Notes: generated by a model not told the origin, from the letters alone. A DNA stretch of 64,000 bases from Larix kaempferi (GCA_027924585.1 BSBM01000426.1:1387001-1451000); one strand, 5' to 3'; counted from the stretch's first letter, positions 13,758-26,811 are shown. Translations and numbers: made by a program.

Positions 13758-13803
13758 AGATCTCACTACTACTAGGGCCACATCTAAAATTGAAACTTTT
13801 CAT

Positions 13804-16800
13804 TGTAACGAACCCGTAATTGTAAAATTTTAAAATTTTTCCGAAGTGTCTAAAATACCACTAAAATCTATGCAAAAATACAAAGTGTGGGTTTACTTTA
13901 TTTAACTACTGCTTTACAAAAATAATTAAAACTTTCGGACACTTATTACTGATTACAAATGTCGTTATGTTAATCACGAAAAGATATACGTTTTATTTTC
14001 AACTAAATAAATTCTGAAATTGATATGTCAACCATTTTTAAATCTTGCGGAAAACACAAAACTTCCTTATAATATACATCTTTGGGAATCATGTATAACT
14101 TTTATCGCACCAATAGAACAACCTAAATGGTAACACATAATCATAATCATAAGGAAAACATATTAGCAATATACATCTTATATACAATCAACTTTCTAAT
14201 GGATCGGATACTTCAAAGTAGTCATAAACATTCTTCAGGACAGAAAACAAGTACTCATACATAAGACACATTGAGAAAACCATAGGAAACATAGGAGACA
14301 AAATATAACGTGGTTCACCCGTACACGGGCTAGTCCACAAAGGTGTGTGCATCATTTATTATTTTGGGCACAAAGTGATATTATTACAATGAGCAACATG
14401 GTTGCTATAACAAAACTCACCTCCTTCTGTCAAGACTCTATTACAATGAGCTTTTCATGGATCAACCAAAAATAACCTTTCACTTCGAAATATACAAAAT
14501 CCTTGTCTATAGTTTAATGATTTTACTAAATCGAGAGGAAGAGGTTACATCCATTTACAATGATGTTACTTACCACTTTCTTCTTTCCCTAGCTTCTCTC
14601 ATAGAGAACTTTATCAATGCTCTTTCTACAATCCAAAATATATATATACCAAAATATATAAATCAATCCTTAATATTAATATGTCAACTTTATAAAAGTG
14701 TCTTGATTCTATACTTGAATCCCTTTCATAACCTTAGGGCTATACCCTTCTTCAATGATCTTGTATACAAAGTAAAGTATCAACCAAGTTTTCAACATAT
14801 TCATATCAGTACTATTTTCTAAGAATTTGCCAGTACAAGGCACAATACATTGCTGGTAAGGTTAATGATATATAAATATAATGAAATATAAAACAAGATC
14901 TACTTCCATCGTTTGTATGAACAAAGATCAACCCATCAAGCAAAATACCTTTCTGGAAAAGTTAATAATATATAAATATAATAAAAATAAGAGCAAGATC
15001 TGTTTTTCACCAAAACCTGGACGCATCACATACATATGGCCATCGTTTGTATGGACAGAGATCAACCCATCGAAATCAAGCAAATACATTTCTAGAAAGT
15101 TAATAAGACGTAAATAAAAAAAAAATCAAGGCAAGATTCTGTTTTTCACCCAAACTTGGGCGCATCACATACGGATCGCCATCGTTGGTATGGGCAGAGA
15201 TCAACCCATCGAAATCAAGCAAATACAATTCTGGAAAGTTAATAAGACGTAAATATAATAAAATCAAGGCAAGATTCTGTTTCACCCAAACTTGGGCGCA
15301 TCACATACAGATCGCCATCGTTGGTATGGGCAGAGATCAACCCATCGAAATCAAGCAAACGCATTTCTGGAAAGTTGATAAGACGTAAATATAATAAAAT
15401 CAAGGCAAGATTCTGTTTTCACCCAAACTTGGGCGCATCACATACAGATCGCCATCGTTGGTATGGGCAGAGATCAACCCATCGAAATCAAGCAAACGCA
15501 TTGCTGGTAGAGGTAGTAATATATAAGTATTTCTATTCTTTGAAGTAAGAAAATGTACTGCAGTAATAATACATACTTAGAGGTTGAGATCGCTATACCC
15601 TAGTTCGGAGATGAAATCTGGAATAAAAAGAATTACTAATCAAGAAAACAGAGTAATCGCTTTTCTTCAACATAAGCGAGAATACGATTTTACTTCAACT
15701 GTAAGGATCTTGAGGCAAAAGAGGATTAAACTATCCTTTAACACTCTCGGCAGGCTGACGAGGGAGGTAATACACTTTCCAAACATTACAGATCTGGAGA
15801 TAAAAAAATTTACAATTTCTATAAATAAACAGAGCAATATAGGGCAATCGGCTGAGATAGTTTTGGGATCGAGATTCTACTTAAACTCATCAGTCACGAT
15901 CCAATACTATCATGAGATCTGGAAGTGGAATAAATTCTCAACCAACATGCAAACGTAGTTTTTAGATGCATAATAATGTTGGATTGATCTAATTCTGGAG
16001 AGCCGGAAAGTTAATAGGTTCTCGAGTAGACGCCAACAGAGCTTTTAAATGTGCATCTTAGATCAACTTTAAAAGAAACAATTCTGGGTATGCACAAAAA
16101 TACAACAGGGTTTCAACTGATCTTTGCATCTCGGATCGACTTTTAAAAATCAAATTCTGGGAACACACAAAAACACAGAAATCAAACAAGGCAGAGCTAA
16201 TACGTACTTCCTAGCTGTGATCCACGACTCACCTGTCCCCATCTCAGTAATCTCATCGCAGTGCCGCTCCAACCGCAGAGTATTCAGGAATGAGGAGTTA
16301 TGTTCCGCAAGATGCATCATGCATCAAATCATCCAGCGAGTATTTCCTCCACCCAAAAGCGTTCGAAAAAGCCAGGCTGACCCATTCCTAATCAGACTAG
16401 ATTGCTCTGTTCTATCCCCTTTGCCCATCGGTCGTCTTGCTAATCAAATTCTCCACCTCCTCTCACACTCCGGTCGCATCTTTTTCCCCCCAAGAATGCC
16501 AACTCTAGGTTCTTTTTAACTGGAGACAAATGGCGAAAATCCCCTTAACTGCTGGTAGTTCCCTATTAAAAGACAACTCCTCCACTATCTCAAAATTAAC
16601 TCCCTCCAAATTTCCCAAATCGGCAACGAGTCAGTTTAACTTAAATTTGTGACAAGTGGCGAATTAGGTAATGGAAGTGCTCCACTAAGGGAGCAAACTC
16701 CCACTAAAAGTTAATCCACTACCAAAAGCTACACGTCTCTCTTCTTAGTGGAGCGAATACTTCTCAAAGACTTAAGATTTTGCTGGAAGAGCCAGCCGAG

Positions 16801-17565
16801 TCTAAAGAAAATATAACACTACCATATAAGAAATTTTTTTACAATTCCTAATTCATTTATAAGGTCATATCTTTAAAATGTATTATACAAATTAACCCTA
16901 GATCTTTGTCCCTTCTATGAAAACAAAAATCTTACCTCCATATGCACTTTTAAACATATCTTATATATTCATAATATGTTTTACCTTTTCCAAATTTCCT
17001 TTAAGGTATATAATAGTTTATAGCTTTGTATGAAAGTAAAATGGCATAAATACTATAATACTATTCTTTTTATTTCAAGGTGATTATTCCACATAATACC
17101 TTTAAAATAATTCCCTTGGCTGGAATCTATCTTTATAGATGACACGATGGCATTTCATTCCTAGTTAAGATGTTTATATGAACTCAAATTAATCTTACTA
17201 GGGTCGTCATAACTTATAGGGCATAATAATTTAGTTAAACACTTACGGTAAGCTCTACAAGAATGAAATTTTAATACTATCATAACTTAAGATGATACTT
17301 CCGATTATGGTCATCAAACCCATGGCTTCCTAGCCATCTTACCCATTTCATGTCTTCTAATGAATAATCGATGTTTTCCCTTTTCTTCTTTGCGTTACCC
17401 ATGCTCAAATCCTGAGTGTTATAAATTTACGACTGATGAATTAAACCTCATGAATCTCAAATCTTACTGATGGCCTTAAGCTCCTCACCAATGTCACTTA
17501 CCCAATTACAATTACATTTATATAAAAATAAAAATCAAAGTAGGTCATAAAGGAGGGATATCACA
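13804..17565 (-). mobile_element. Solo LTR, 3762 bp, with 5-bp target duplication
   Basis: Read on minus it begins TGTGATATCCCTCC and ends GGGTTCGTTACA. It is flanked on both sides by TTCAT (13799-13803 and 17566-17570). Its first 58 or so bases match the start of the 3' LTR at 6047, and it carries the GGACTAGCCC...GGTGAACCACG block (14312-14345), but most of the body is too diverged to align by eye. It is therefore a related but distinct family. No internal domain is present, so it is the product of LTR-LTR recombination. Open frames inside it (15584-15958, 16124-16519) are not supported as genes. Confidence 0.88.
14886..15512 (-). repeat. About 136-bp tandem array inside the solo LTR
   Basis: GAGATCAACCCATCGAAATC recurs near 15057, 15195, 15331 and 15469, with an older diverged unit near 14925. 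Spacing is 133-138 bp, giving about 4.6 copies. Several unrelated-looking small open frames cross the array only because the same DNA is repeated. Confidence 0.9.
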
Positions 17566-19211
17566 TTCATAGTGTAAAGACGATCTCACTACTACATAGA
17601 GCCACATCTAAATATTGATACTTTTCATAGTGTAAAGACCAGCCACTTACTACATAGAGCCACATCTAAATATTGATACTTTTCATAGTGTAAAGACCAG
17701 CCACTTATTGTGATTAACTATTTTAATTGTTTCAAAAAATTCTTAAAAATTGCAACTCTAAAATTTTTGTGTCAGTTCACAAATATTAAGAAATCACAAT
17801 TATGAAATACATCAATGAGCTTTGTTTTTTCTGCACTATATTGCATATACTAATCTTGAAAATCAGCCATGGTTTACTATAGAGAGGAACGCTTTAAGAG
17901 TAAGTTTTGTGAAGTGTACTAAATAGTTGTTGAGAAAGATATGATCATTTTCAAAAAATTCATGAAGCCACTGAAAATATACTCGGAATTTTTGAATGTT
18001 TGTGTCATCATTATGTGATGCAGGAGGATGTGAATAAATTCCTTAGTTCGACATTCACCAAGAGAAAGAAAGTGATAATAAGTTTATATTATGATCTTGA
18101 TACACACAACTGTACATGGGAAGATATTTGTAGGTGGTAAGTTTGTTAAATGACTGCAACTCAACTTGGAAATTTTCTCACATCGTACTCGCTGAAAAGG
18201 GAATACAATCTCTAACCCAACATTGCAATGTGCTATTTGTTAGAATGTGACTGTCACGGGAGAAGGTGAGACAAATTGGGCTTGTATCATTGGAAAATCT
18301 TAAATGTACAACTATACATGGTAATCTGGAGCCCATTTTCATGCAGGCTTGACAGACCGCACCAGCCGTTATACCAACTAAGTTGGTCCAGCTTTTATGT
18401 TACAAATATTACTGGTTGTAAGTATTGAACCAAAATATTGTACGGCTACTTGTATACAGATTGTACATTTCCTATAATTTATATTTTGGTAGGTGATTTT
18501 TAGATGATAAAATGTCGATAAGATGCACATCAAATCTTTCAAGTAGCTTTTCTACTCCACCCCTCTCTCACTCTCCACCTGCTCTCTGTATCCTTTCTCT
18601 TCGCAATTGTGCCCAAGAATTTCTCTTTTACACTAAAGTTTAAATGTCTTGAGAATGGTATAGCATTAATATGATATAGCACAAAATTGTATTGTTATTT
18701 GAATATGACGGATATTGGTTCAATTGAATCTCAAGTTTTCTATTGGATACTATAACATGGGATCCATTATACTGTTAAATCAAAAATTTATATTTATTTT
18801 TCAAAAATGGTTATCCAATAGCCATTTTAAGTAGCAAACACCACACTTGTATTTGTATATAGTAGTATTATTATAGGACCCTTGTACATTTTCCAAAGAT
18901 TCCAATATGTAGAGTCTAGATAGAGGATTGTGTGTGTGTGCATGTGTTGTCCTTACCCAATATAGAAGATACAACTAAGCATGACAAGTTATTATGAAGT
19001 TTAAAGCTGTAGTAAGGCTTCTATAGTTGAATGGGTGTCTTGAACCTCTATCCACAAGAATGTTATTAATATGTTATATTTTGATAATCACATGTAACAA
19101 TTTGTTTTTGATTCTATGGGTTTTTGCAGGAAGTGAGCATGGGTGCCCCCTATCCTCTATGGTCACTAAATCAGCTTGCTCCTTCCTATCCTCTGCAGTC
19201 ACTAAATTGGT

Positions 19212-21560
19212 AGATCCGTTGCACTATTATTGTCTCTGTATTCTTGGATCTGCAGAGATTAAATAGTCATGAAAAAATTAATATTCATAATGTAGCTAAA
19301 AACAAAACTGACACATTCCAAGATTGGGAATGAGATTTTTATAATATGTAAAAAAAATGCAAAGATTAAAAGAATTCATACAACAAATCACATCGAATGG
19401 AAACTAGAAATAAAATAGTGTCTCAATCATGTAATGCTTACTTGGCTAAACATAGATGGATCCTCCAGCGTAAAAATGGTCGAATAGTTTAGGACGTGAG
19501 CTTGAAGGTGGGTTGCATTCGCTCTGGCTCTTGGATTGTGAACATCTGTAGGGTGTCAGGGCTCTCAGTTCTGGCTTGTTTATTTCTACAATGAAAGGGC
19601 AGTAGGGATTCAAAAGCTCCTGGTTGTTCCTGGCTCCTAATTTCTGCAATAAAATGTTCCTATCCATATATAATAGCAAACACTGTTGCTAACTTGGAAG
19701 TAGCCATTAGGCAGCGCAAAGGCCTACAAGATCAACAGAGAAGGAGGGCGATGAAAATATGAACGCTATGCAAGCATCTCCAATCTCTCAGTAGCAAGCA
19801 CATTGCCACGAACATCCAGGAATGCATAATGCCATCCCCGACACACGTCTAACACGCATATTACACGTCTCCAGCTGCATAATCCGAACAAAATACATTT
19901 ATGGATGCCTCATCCTCCACTACCACAGAAGAAAGCAATATACGAAATCAATACATTTATGACTGCCTCAATAACAAACAATAAAACTGTTGTTAAAGAT
20001 TACGGTTCCTGAAGCAAGGAGATTAAAGGTCTGCATTTTGGATCAGAAGACACGTTAAATAGGCATGCAGGTGGAGGGCATGCATGACATGCGGGTGGAG
20101 GACAGTCTAAGTTCAAGTCCTCGTATACTGGCCTGCCTCGAATAGAGGCCAAATAAGACTCCCAAATACTTAATTGGCCAGAACACAAAATAATACCAAA
20201 AACATTAGGTTAAAACGTTTTGGTTTTTGTGTCAAAATAATATGAATGGAGGAAATCGATTCGTATAGTCCCTGCTGCTCTGCAGGAAGGGTCTAATAAA
20301 TGTAGAGTTCTTCAAACTTAAAATATAATAACATATTAACATTGAATGGTTCTAGACATGTAAAGAATAGAAGTATCCATTTTTACCTTTATATTGTTTA
20401 ACTAACAAAATAGGATTATCATCTAAAACTAATTTGTTATCTAAGAAAATATAGTAACCTTCTACATAAAGATTAAGTATTATAACAATATAGAAAAATA
20501 GGTAATCAAACAAGATCTTTATCAAGAATCCAATGTAGATAATAAAACATCTCATAATTCTTAGACATAAATACTTAAGAAATAAACTTGTTAAATAGTT
20601 ATCTACGAATAGTAAACAAATAAAACTTATGTCTCCTAAAGAGTTCCATATATTAAAATAATCATAATCTTATGTAAATAAAAAAGTGAGTAAAAGAAAA
20701 GAATGTAGTCATTTTATGCTAGAGAACTTATAAATAAAGATAGATATACTTATCAACTTTAAAGCAACCGACTTGTTAGGGAACGTTCTTCCCAACCATA
20801 GATCCCTAGAAACTTTTATACAACTTGTGTCCAGTGAATCACCCTTGTGCTGCACCAAGCAAGCTAAAAGACCCATGACTTAGGGAATACTTTTGATCTA
20901 ACTTCTTTACTATTGCAGAGTAGTCACAAGGTGTTTTACCATCTCCATGGAATCCTAATAAAGTCGGATTCCAACCACAGTCCATCCTAGACAGACCATA
21001 TTTATGTTCATGGTCAATGAGTCATGAAGGAATTCAATTGAACCTTAAAGTAACTAGGAACCATTACCTCCTATAATGTTCTTTCTCTGCTATTTCATTC
21101 TTAAGGAAGGCTCTGTTCACAATTAGGCTACTCTCTCTTAGGTAAGAAAAAGTGTGTCTCCTTTCTTCTCTTCTCTTTTTTTTTCTTTCCTTTCAAGAAG
21201 TAGTTAGGTTTTTCTTTGAATTCTTTCTGTTTCTTTTTATTCTTTATTTATTTAGTGTCTCCTTTTCCTCACCTCGTTTAATCTCTCTATTTTTAATTCT
21301 TTTATGAATTCTTAGTAAGTCATTTTCCTTCTAGCATGCTTGACCCTTCTTCATAACTAGATGTACCCCAATGAGTTTGGACTTGTATAAGTAGATAAAA
21401 TAGTATAGATAATCACATAATTAATTATCCATGATGTCTCAAAGTCTTCAAATCAACATCAAAACCAAATGTATCTGAGTCCTCTAGGACTTTGTTAACA
21501 AAGGGGTACAAAATTGGGATATTACAATGGGTCCTAAAAATATATTTTATGCACCGAGAC
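19212..21560. other. Non-coding spacer, no gene seen
   Basis: AT-rich DNA without a coherent coding signal. It includes a pyrimidine-rich tract (about 21160-21300) and short low-complexity stretches. Short frames such as 19446-19679 and 20000-20188 on minus have no recognisable content. Confidence 0.5.
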
Positions 21561-21564
21561 ATTA

Positions 21565-22060
21565 ATGTTACTCCTTACACCATGGCCAAGGCTCTCATAC
21601 CAATACCTAGTTTTTCAAACCTTCAAAAAGCATCCATATTACTCTTGCATCCCAAATATTCCCTTTATAGAGCTTGTGTGGTTTATTGGGACGCTATGCG
21701 TGGTCCAAGATACCTTAAAGAATATTTTAATCACTAAGATGCTAGCTTGTATCCTTAGATTATGTTTAGGGACTCAAGAACAATCTCTAGAATGAAATAC
21801 CTTGTAATGAATCCCATATGACCATTTTAAGTCCTTAATATCCATCATTAATGCACAAAACATCCTATGGAATCCATATCCCACAAACTAGAAAAATATC
21901 CCCTCTATAAAGAGCATGTTGAGGTTCAAAATATCCTTCCTAGACCATAATTCTTAGAATAATTATTTAGGTCCTAATGTATTTTTTCCTCCTGTAATCA
22001 TGGTTAAGACCCTGAAATCCATCATACTTTTTAAAACATCTTATAGGCTCTCAAACCTCA
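21565..22060 (+). repeat. Degenerate satellite, first block
   Basis: Phrases such as CATGGCCAAGGCTCTC (21583) and CATGGTTAAGACCCTGAAA (about 22000), followed by CC-rich text and 'CATCC..TATTCC' motifs, match the consensus of the larger array at 23240-24900. It is strongly diverged and non-coding. Confidence 0.5.
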
Positions 22061-22924
22061 CTTGGAGGCCACATATTCATTATAGAACAAGTGTCAAGGG
22101 TGAAAACATGAAGCTGGAAAACAATTTTGGCTTGTTTTTGACAAAACAAATTGCTGATTTTTATGTTTTTCAACTTCGACCTCGTCAAACCCATATCTCC
22201 CTTAGGAATTTCAACTTGAAGTAAACACAAAGGTTTTATAGAATTGAATTAGCTTTCTACTCATATTTTTTTTAATTTTGTTTATGAACATATCGTGGGA
22301 CAAATTTGTTGTCAACCAATGGCATATACTTGAAAAGTTTAGTTATGGATAATGAGTGACCTGTGTTGACCACGTGTTTTTGATAGATGGTTATTCATTT
22401 TAGGGAAAAAAAAATGTATTGTCATAATCTACACACATTAAACTTGATCCTGGACTATATTTCAAGTTTTTTAATACTTGGGAACTATTTTTTATTATTT
22501 ATCGAAATAGCGTATCTTCAAAAAATGGTGCATTATCGACACATGTTTTTGTCTTCACATTTTCTTTCAAATGTTACTCTTATCAAACAAACTAAAACCA
22601 ACCCATTGAAGAGGACACTTCAAGGAACATCCTTGTATTTTTTTAAATTTTTTTGGCTTCGTCATTGTGATGATATTGAATTTTCAATGTGACTAATTTT
22701 TCAGTCACTTAATTTTTTAATGATAAAGTTTAGTAAAAAAGTAGAAAAAAATAGTAATCATAAATGAAATTGAAAAAAACTTATATTACTATAAAGTAGA
22801 TTGAATGATGAATCTACTGGTATAAACTCCGACATGTAATTCTCATGTTTTGTAGTGGCCCGACCTTGTTAAAGTGACGCATTTCTGAATTTTGCAGAAA
22901 TGGTGCTGGAATTGTTGACCAGAA

Positions 22925-23170
22925 ACTCTCGGGTGAGAAAATGTCTTCCAAACTCCCGGCCCAGAGTTTAGTTCAAACTCTCATCTGAGAGTTTTTTTCA
23001 AAATACAGCGTGGCGATTGGTTCAAACTCTTGGCCTAGAGTTTTTTTAAACTCTCAGCCCAGAGTTTGAACTCTCAAAACTCTCGGCCTAGAGTTTTGTA
23101 AACTCTCGGGCTAGAGTTTTGTAAACTCTCGACCTAGATTTTTTTAAACTCTCGACCTAGAGTTTCAGTT
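22925..23170. repeat. Cluster of near-palindromic AAACTCTCGGCCTAGAGTTT boxes
   Basis: AAACTCTCG(G/A)CCTAGAGTTT and close variants occur about eight times, spaced roughly 25-40 bp. The 20-bp box is almost its own reverse complement (AAACTCTAGGCCGAGAGTTT), so each copy could form a small cruciform or be a two-fold symmetric protein site. No gene is evident on either side. Confidence 0.75.
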
Positions 23171-23239
23171 TGACTTTTTTCGCGTGATCATCTGCCCGTG
23201 CTCCGTTTTTTTTCACTCTATTTGTCACCAAAGTGTTTC

Positions 23240-24900
23240 CCAGGTTCACAATTTCACCCTCAAGCGTTAAGACCATATTCCTAGGCTAGAGACATAAATA
23301 GTCACTTGGGGATTAATTCCCTTGATATCCTTCCCTTACTATGGTTAAGACCTCAAGACCGTTGCTAGTGCAAAAAACCTCCTAGTGGCACCCATCCCAA
23401 TGCGAAAGATTCCCTCTAGAAGGCATGTATGGTGGGTAAAGGACTCATTCATAGATCATGAGCCTTTAAAGCTTCATTTCGCGCCTAATAACATTTCTTT
23501 CCTCCCATGGTCATGGTCAATGCCTCGAGACTCGACCCTCACATACAGAGTCCTGTCCTCAAATGGAGCGTACATCTTAAAAGGCCAAAGATCACATATA
23601 AAGGTTTTATGTGGTGGTACAAGGCCTTACTAATGATTTATCATGAATAGAAGATTAATTTATGTCCCAAGGCCCTTATTCTATTATTTCACAATATAGT
23701 TAAAGGCCCTCAAACCCACCTCTAATGTCAAAAAACCCTAGATGATGCCCATATCCCACTAAGTTGCCAAAGATATTATTTAAGGAGTCTATGTGCTCAT
23801 TTTAGGCATTAATCATGGAATAAATTCACATGATTCCATGCATTAACCATGTTTAAGCCCTTGATACCTATTCATTGTGTCAAAAATCTCCTAGTGGTAC
23901 CCATATCCCATTAAGAGGCCAAAAGTATAACTCAATAGATCTATGCAGGGGATTGAGGTCTTATTAGTGCTCCATAAGTTATAGAAGATTTATTCAGTTG
24001 TTAAACGCTTATATGAACCTTTCCTAATCAAGGCCAAGTCTCTAAGAATGACCTATACTATCCAAAAACTTCTAATGGTTCCCATATCATACACATATAC
24101 CCAATAATTATTTTACAGGACCCATGTTTTGGTTTGAGGATTTAATGATGTCCGATTAGTCCAATGATATCCATTTATGGCCAAAATCTACGGATTTCAC
24201 CTCCAACCATGATCAAGGCCCCAAAACCCTTTTTTACTCCACGAAACTTCCTAATGATGACATCCATATCCCACTTGAAGGATATTGATCCCTTATAGAA
24301 GGAATTGTTAATGGCCCTTAATCCCTAGAAGGTTCATCTACGGCCTAAGGGACTTATTTTCTTACCTTGACCATGGTGAAGGCCGTTACACCCATCCCGA
24401 CCATGCAAGGCCTCATAATGGAATCCATAAATTCCACTTCAAGGAAAGCAATAATGTATAGAGGGCTAGTGTTGTTGGTTGAGGTCATGCTCATGCCCCA
24501 TGAGCCTTAGATATGTCATTATTACCCAACACCCTTTTTACCCTACCTCAACCATGATCAAGAATCCAAGATGCTTCTTTGCATTAGAAAACATCCTAAT
24601 GGAATCCATTTTGGAGGTTGAAGATCTCTTTTAGGCTACCTATGTGGTGTTGAGGCCTTCTTCATGGCCCATGAGGGATACAATATTCATTTTGAATCTA
24701 ATTCCCTCACATCACCCTCACCCCTCACATATAAGTGTCAAGTCCCATAAACCCATCCCTTGTGTGTAAAATGTCCAAGAGTTCCCATATAACTATGTGA
24801 GGCCAAATATTCCATTAGAGGATTTATAGTGTTGTTTGAGGACTCAATCAAGGTTATGAGCAAAGAATGACTTATTTAAGGTCTTATGATATTTTATTTT
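23240..24900 (+). repeat. Degenerate tandem satellite, period about 175 bp
   Basis: A phrase like CATGGTCAAGGCCC(T)(A)AAACCCATCC recurs near 23342, 23512, 23703, 23849, 24031, 24208, 24372, 24548 and 24730, each followed by 'AAAACCTCCTAATGG..CCCATATCCCA'. Spacing is 143-197 bp. The units are heavily diverged, which implies an old array. Open frames across it are short and inconsistent. Confidence 0.7.
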
Positions 24901-25780
24901 CAACAAAAATTAATGTGAAATAAATTACAAAATTTTATTTTCCTAATAAAATATTTATTTTTCTATTCTTATAAAAATTAGAAAATATTTGTGTGAAAAC
25001 ACAATAAGTTTACAAAATTAACATGGTAGAGCTCTTCAATATATACCAAAAATGAATGTCATTACACAATTATTTAAAGTATAGTTTATGTTCAAAATGA
25101 GGCATGAAGTGTGCATTAGTCATTGGACACTACATTATCATGCACACTAGATTGGAAGGTGAGTATGTTAGTTTAAAACAAACATGGAAATTTAGAGAAT
25201 AAATGTGTTCTTTTAAAAGAGCATTCAAAATTCTACATTATCACTTTTTCAATCATTAACTTTATCACTTTTTCAAACATCAACTTTATGTAAAAATCAT
25301 ATTTTTTTACATTATCATTTATATTTCAATTATCTTTCATATAAAATCTCTTTTCTACTGATACTGATCTATACATGAAAGCAAAACCTCTTTATGCTAC
25401 CAGGCAAGGCAAGTAGACTCAGATCACATTTATACGCAACAACAATTACTAAATCTGAGATGTGACATTAATAACCAAATCCATATGGCACCATCTTAAA
25501 ATTAGTAAGGTGACTCAACCTTTCACCTCAAAAACAATTCATCCGTACACGACAACAACAAATAACTTGGATGATTGATTTATGTTTAAAATAGTTAACA
25601 AAATAGAAAACACTTGGAAGATTGAACTGTCTAACTCGCTTATCTCGACATCCCATATGACTTTGCTCAAAGTCATATGGGATGTGTAGAATCTCCAATC
25701 GAGATGGCCCTGTCAACTAGGAGAACGATGCCCTGTCGAACTAGTCGAGTAATAGACATAATTACGATAAGAACACCTAA
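24900..25780. other. AT-rich spacer, no gene seen
   Basis: Only a short repeat (TCACTTTTTCAA...CAACTTTATG, about 25240-25300) stands out. Homology to the second gene copy begins near 25790. Confidence 0.5.
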
Positions 25781-26150
25781 CAACTGATATTTTAGAATTG
25801 GAAAATTAAAGCGTCTGTATTTTTATAGTAACCTATAAAAATAGAAACAGGTAAAGACAATCTGTAATTTGTTCCATTGAGGATTGGAAGAAAAGTCTTT
25901 GAAAAATTTGAAAGTCATTAAGCAGAGTAACTATAAATTCAGCATAAGCAAAACGAAGGTTTCGTTTCGGCCTTCTTCTTATAAGATAAAATTTTGAGTA
26001 ACATGTTACAAAGTGCTTCTAACCTATGACAGACAGTTCAAAGGAAACAGCTTGGGACTCTGAAAGTTTTTAACTTCCAAAGATACGCAAAGTTTCTTCT
26101 CAATATATACATTACAATCCTTTCTCCTTGGCGCTCACACGTCGAATCTT

Positions 26151-26811
26151 TTAGTTCCAAATGTCATGAAACTCGGCTCCATTAATTCCAAATTCTTTTT
26201 GCTGTGGCGATGCAAAATAATTTCGAATGACAGGATGTTCATTCAACTGAACAAATATCAGCCTCCCAGAGAGACCCATAGAAAATTTCCTTAGTCCCAA
26301 CATAACTATGCACGGCATCCAAATACGTAATATTGGGAATTGAATCTCCATCGATATGGTTCATAATGATTCCAAGTTCATCCTCAGTAAATTGGTCTAC
26401 GAAGAAATCGAGCTCTGTGCGAACATCGTCGTAATACTTGAAGTGTCCAATGACAGACATCACCGAGGTGGCTTTAAAGTTCCCGCCTATAGTCAATTCG
26501 CCTTGCTTATTAGAACCCATTTGATCAGCACTGCCCTCCTCATCGATGGATTCGAGATTATCTGTTTGCGCCTTCAGCCCAATTTCATCTTCCAGAGAAT
26601 TTATAGGCTTGTTAATACCAACGTCGCTCTCTTCTACATTACTGGTATTAACATCCATGTCATCGATCTTGTCGAGCAAGGCAATCAGATCGCTATCAAC
26701 CGCCATGGTTAATCCGCTATTTGTTCGCTTCGCATCTGGCAAAGCCAACCCACCTTTCCAGTACTCATCTCTCCCTCGTTTATTCCGAGAAACTTGTGAG
26801 GAGGCAGCCAT
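26151..26811 (-). pseudogene. Small acidic protein gene, copy 1, frameshifted near its 3' end
   Basis: The open frame starts at ATG 26811 in a good plant context (CAGATATGGCTGCC) and gives 190 residues ending ...SLWEADICSVE at a TGA at 26239-26241. The paralogue at 63737 continues past this point as SLWEDDIWQFNEHPVIRN...EFHDIWN. In copy 1 the same ending (LNEHPVIRN...EFHDIWN, TAA at 26151) lies in the next frame, because of one extra base near 26243-26258. The N-terminus is basic (SRNKRGRDEYWKGG, DAKR) and could be nuclear; the middle is rich in Asp and Glu (DSDLIALLDKIDDMD) with no transmembrane segment. I do not recognise the family. The gene may be dead, or it may make a shorter product lacking the last 30 or so residues. 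Confidence 0.7.

Larger units (their letters stand above)
13758..19211 (+). repeat. 1687-bp tandem duplication, copy 2, split by a solo LTR
   Basis: Bases 13758-13803 plus 17571-19211 align to copy 1 along its whole length. With the LTR and one target duplication removed, the copy is also 1687 bp, the same length as copy 1. The junctions share AGATC, fitting unequal exchange or replication slippage at microhomology. The internal exon-like island reads EDVNKFLSSTFTKRKK here, so both changes are amino-acid substitutions. Confidence 0.85.

Noticed and set aside
15584-16519. Open frames of 124 and 131 codons inside the solo LTR
   Set aside because: They are inside LTR sequence, show no family resemblance and are not longer than expected by chance in a 3.8-kb stretch.
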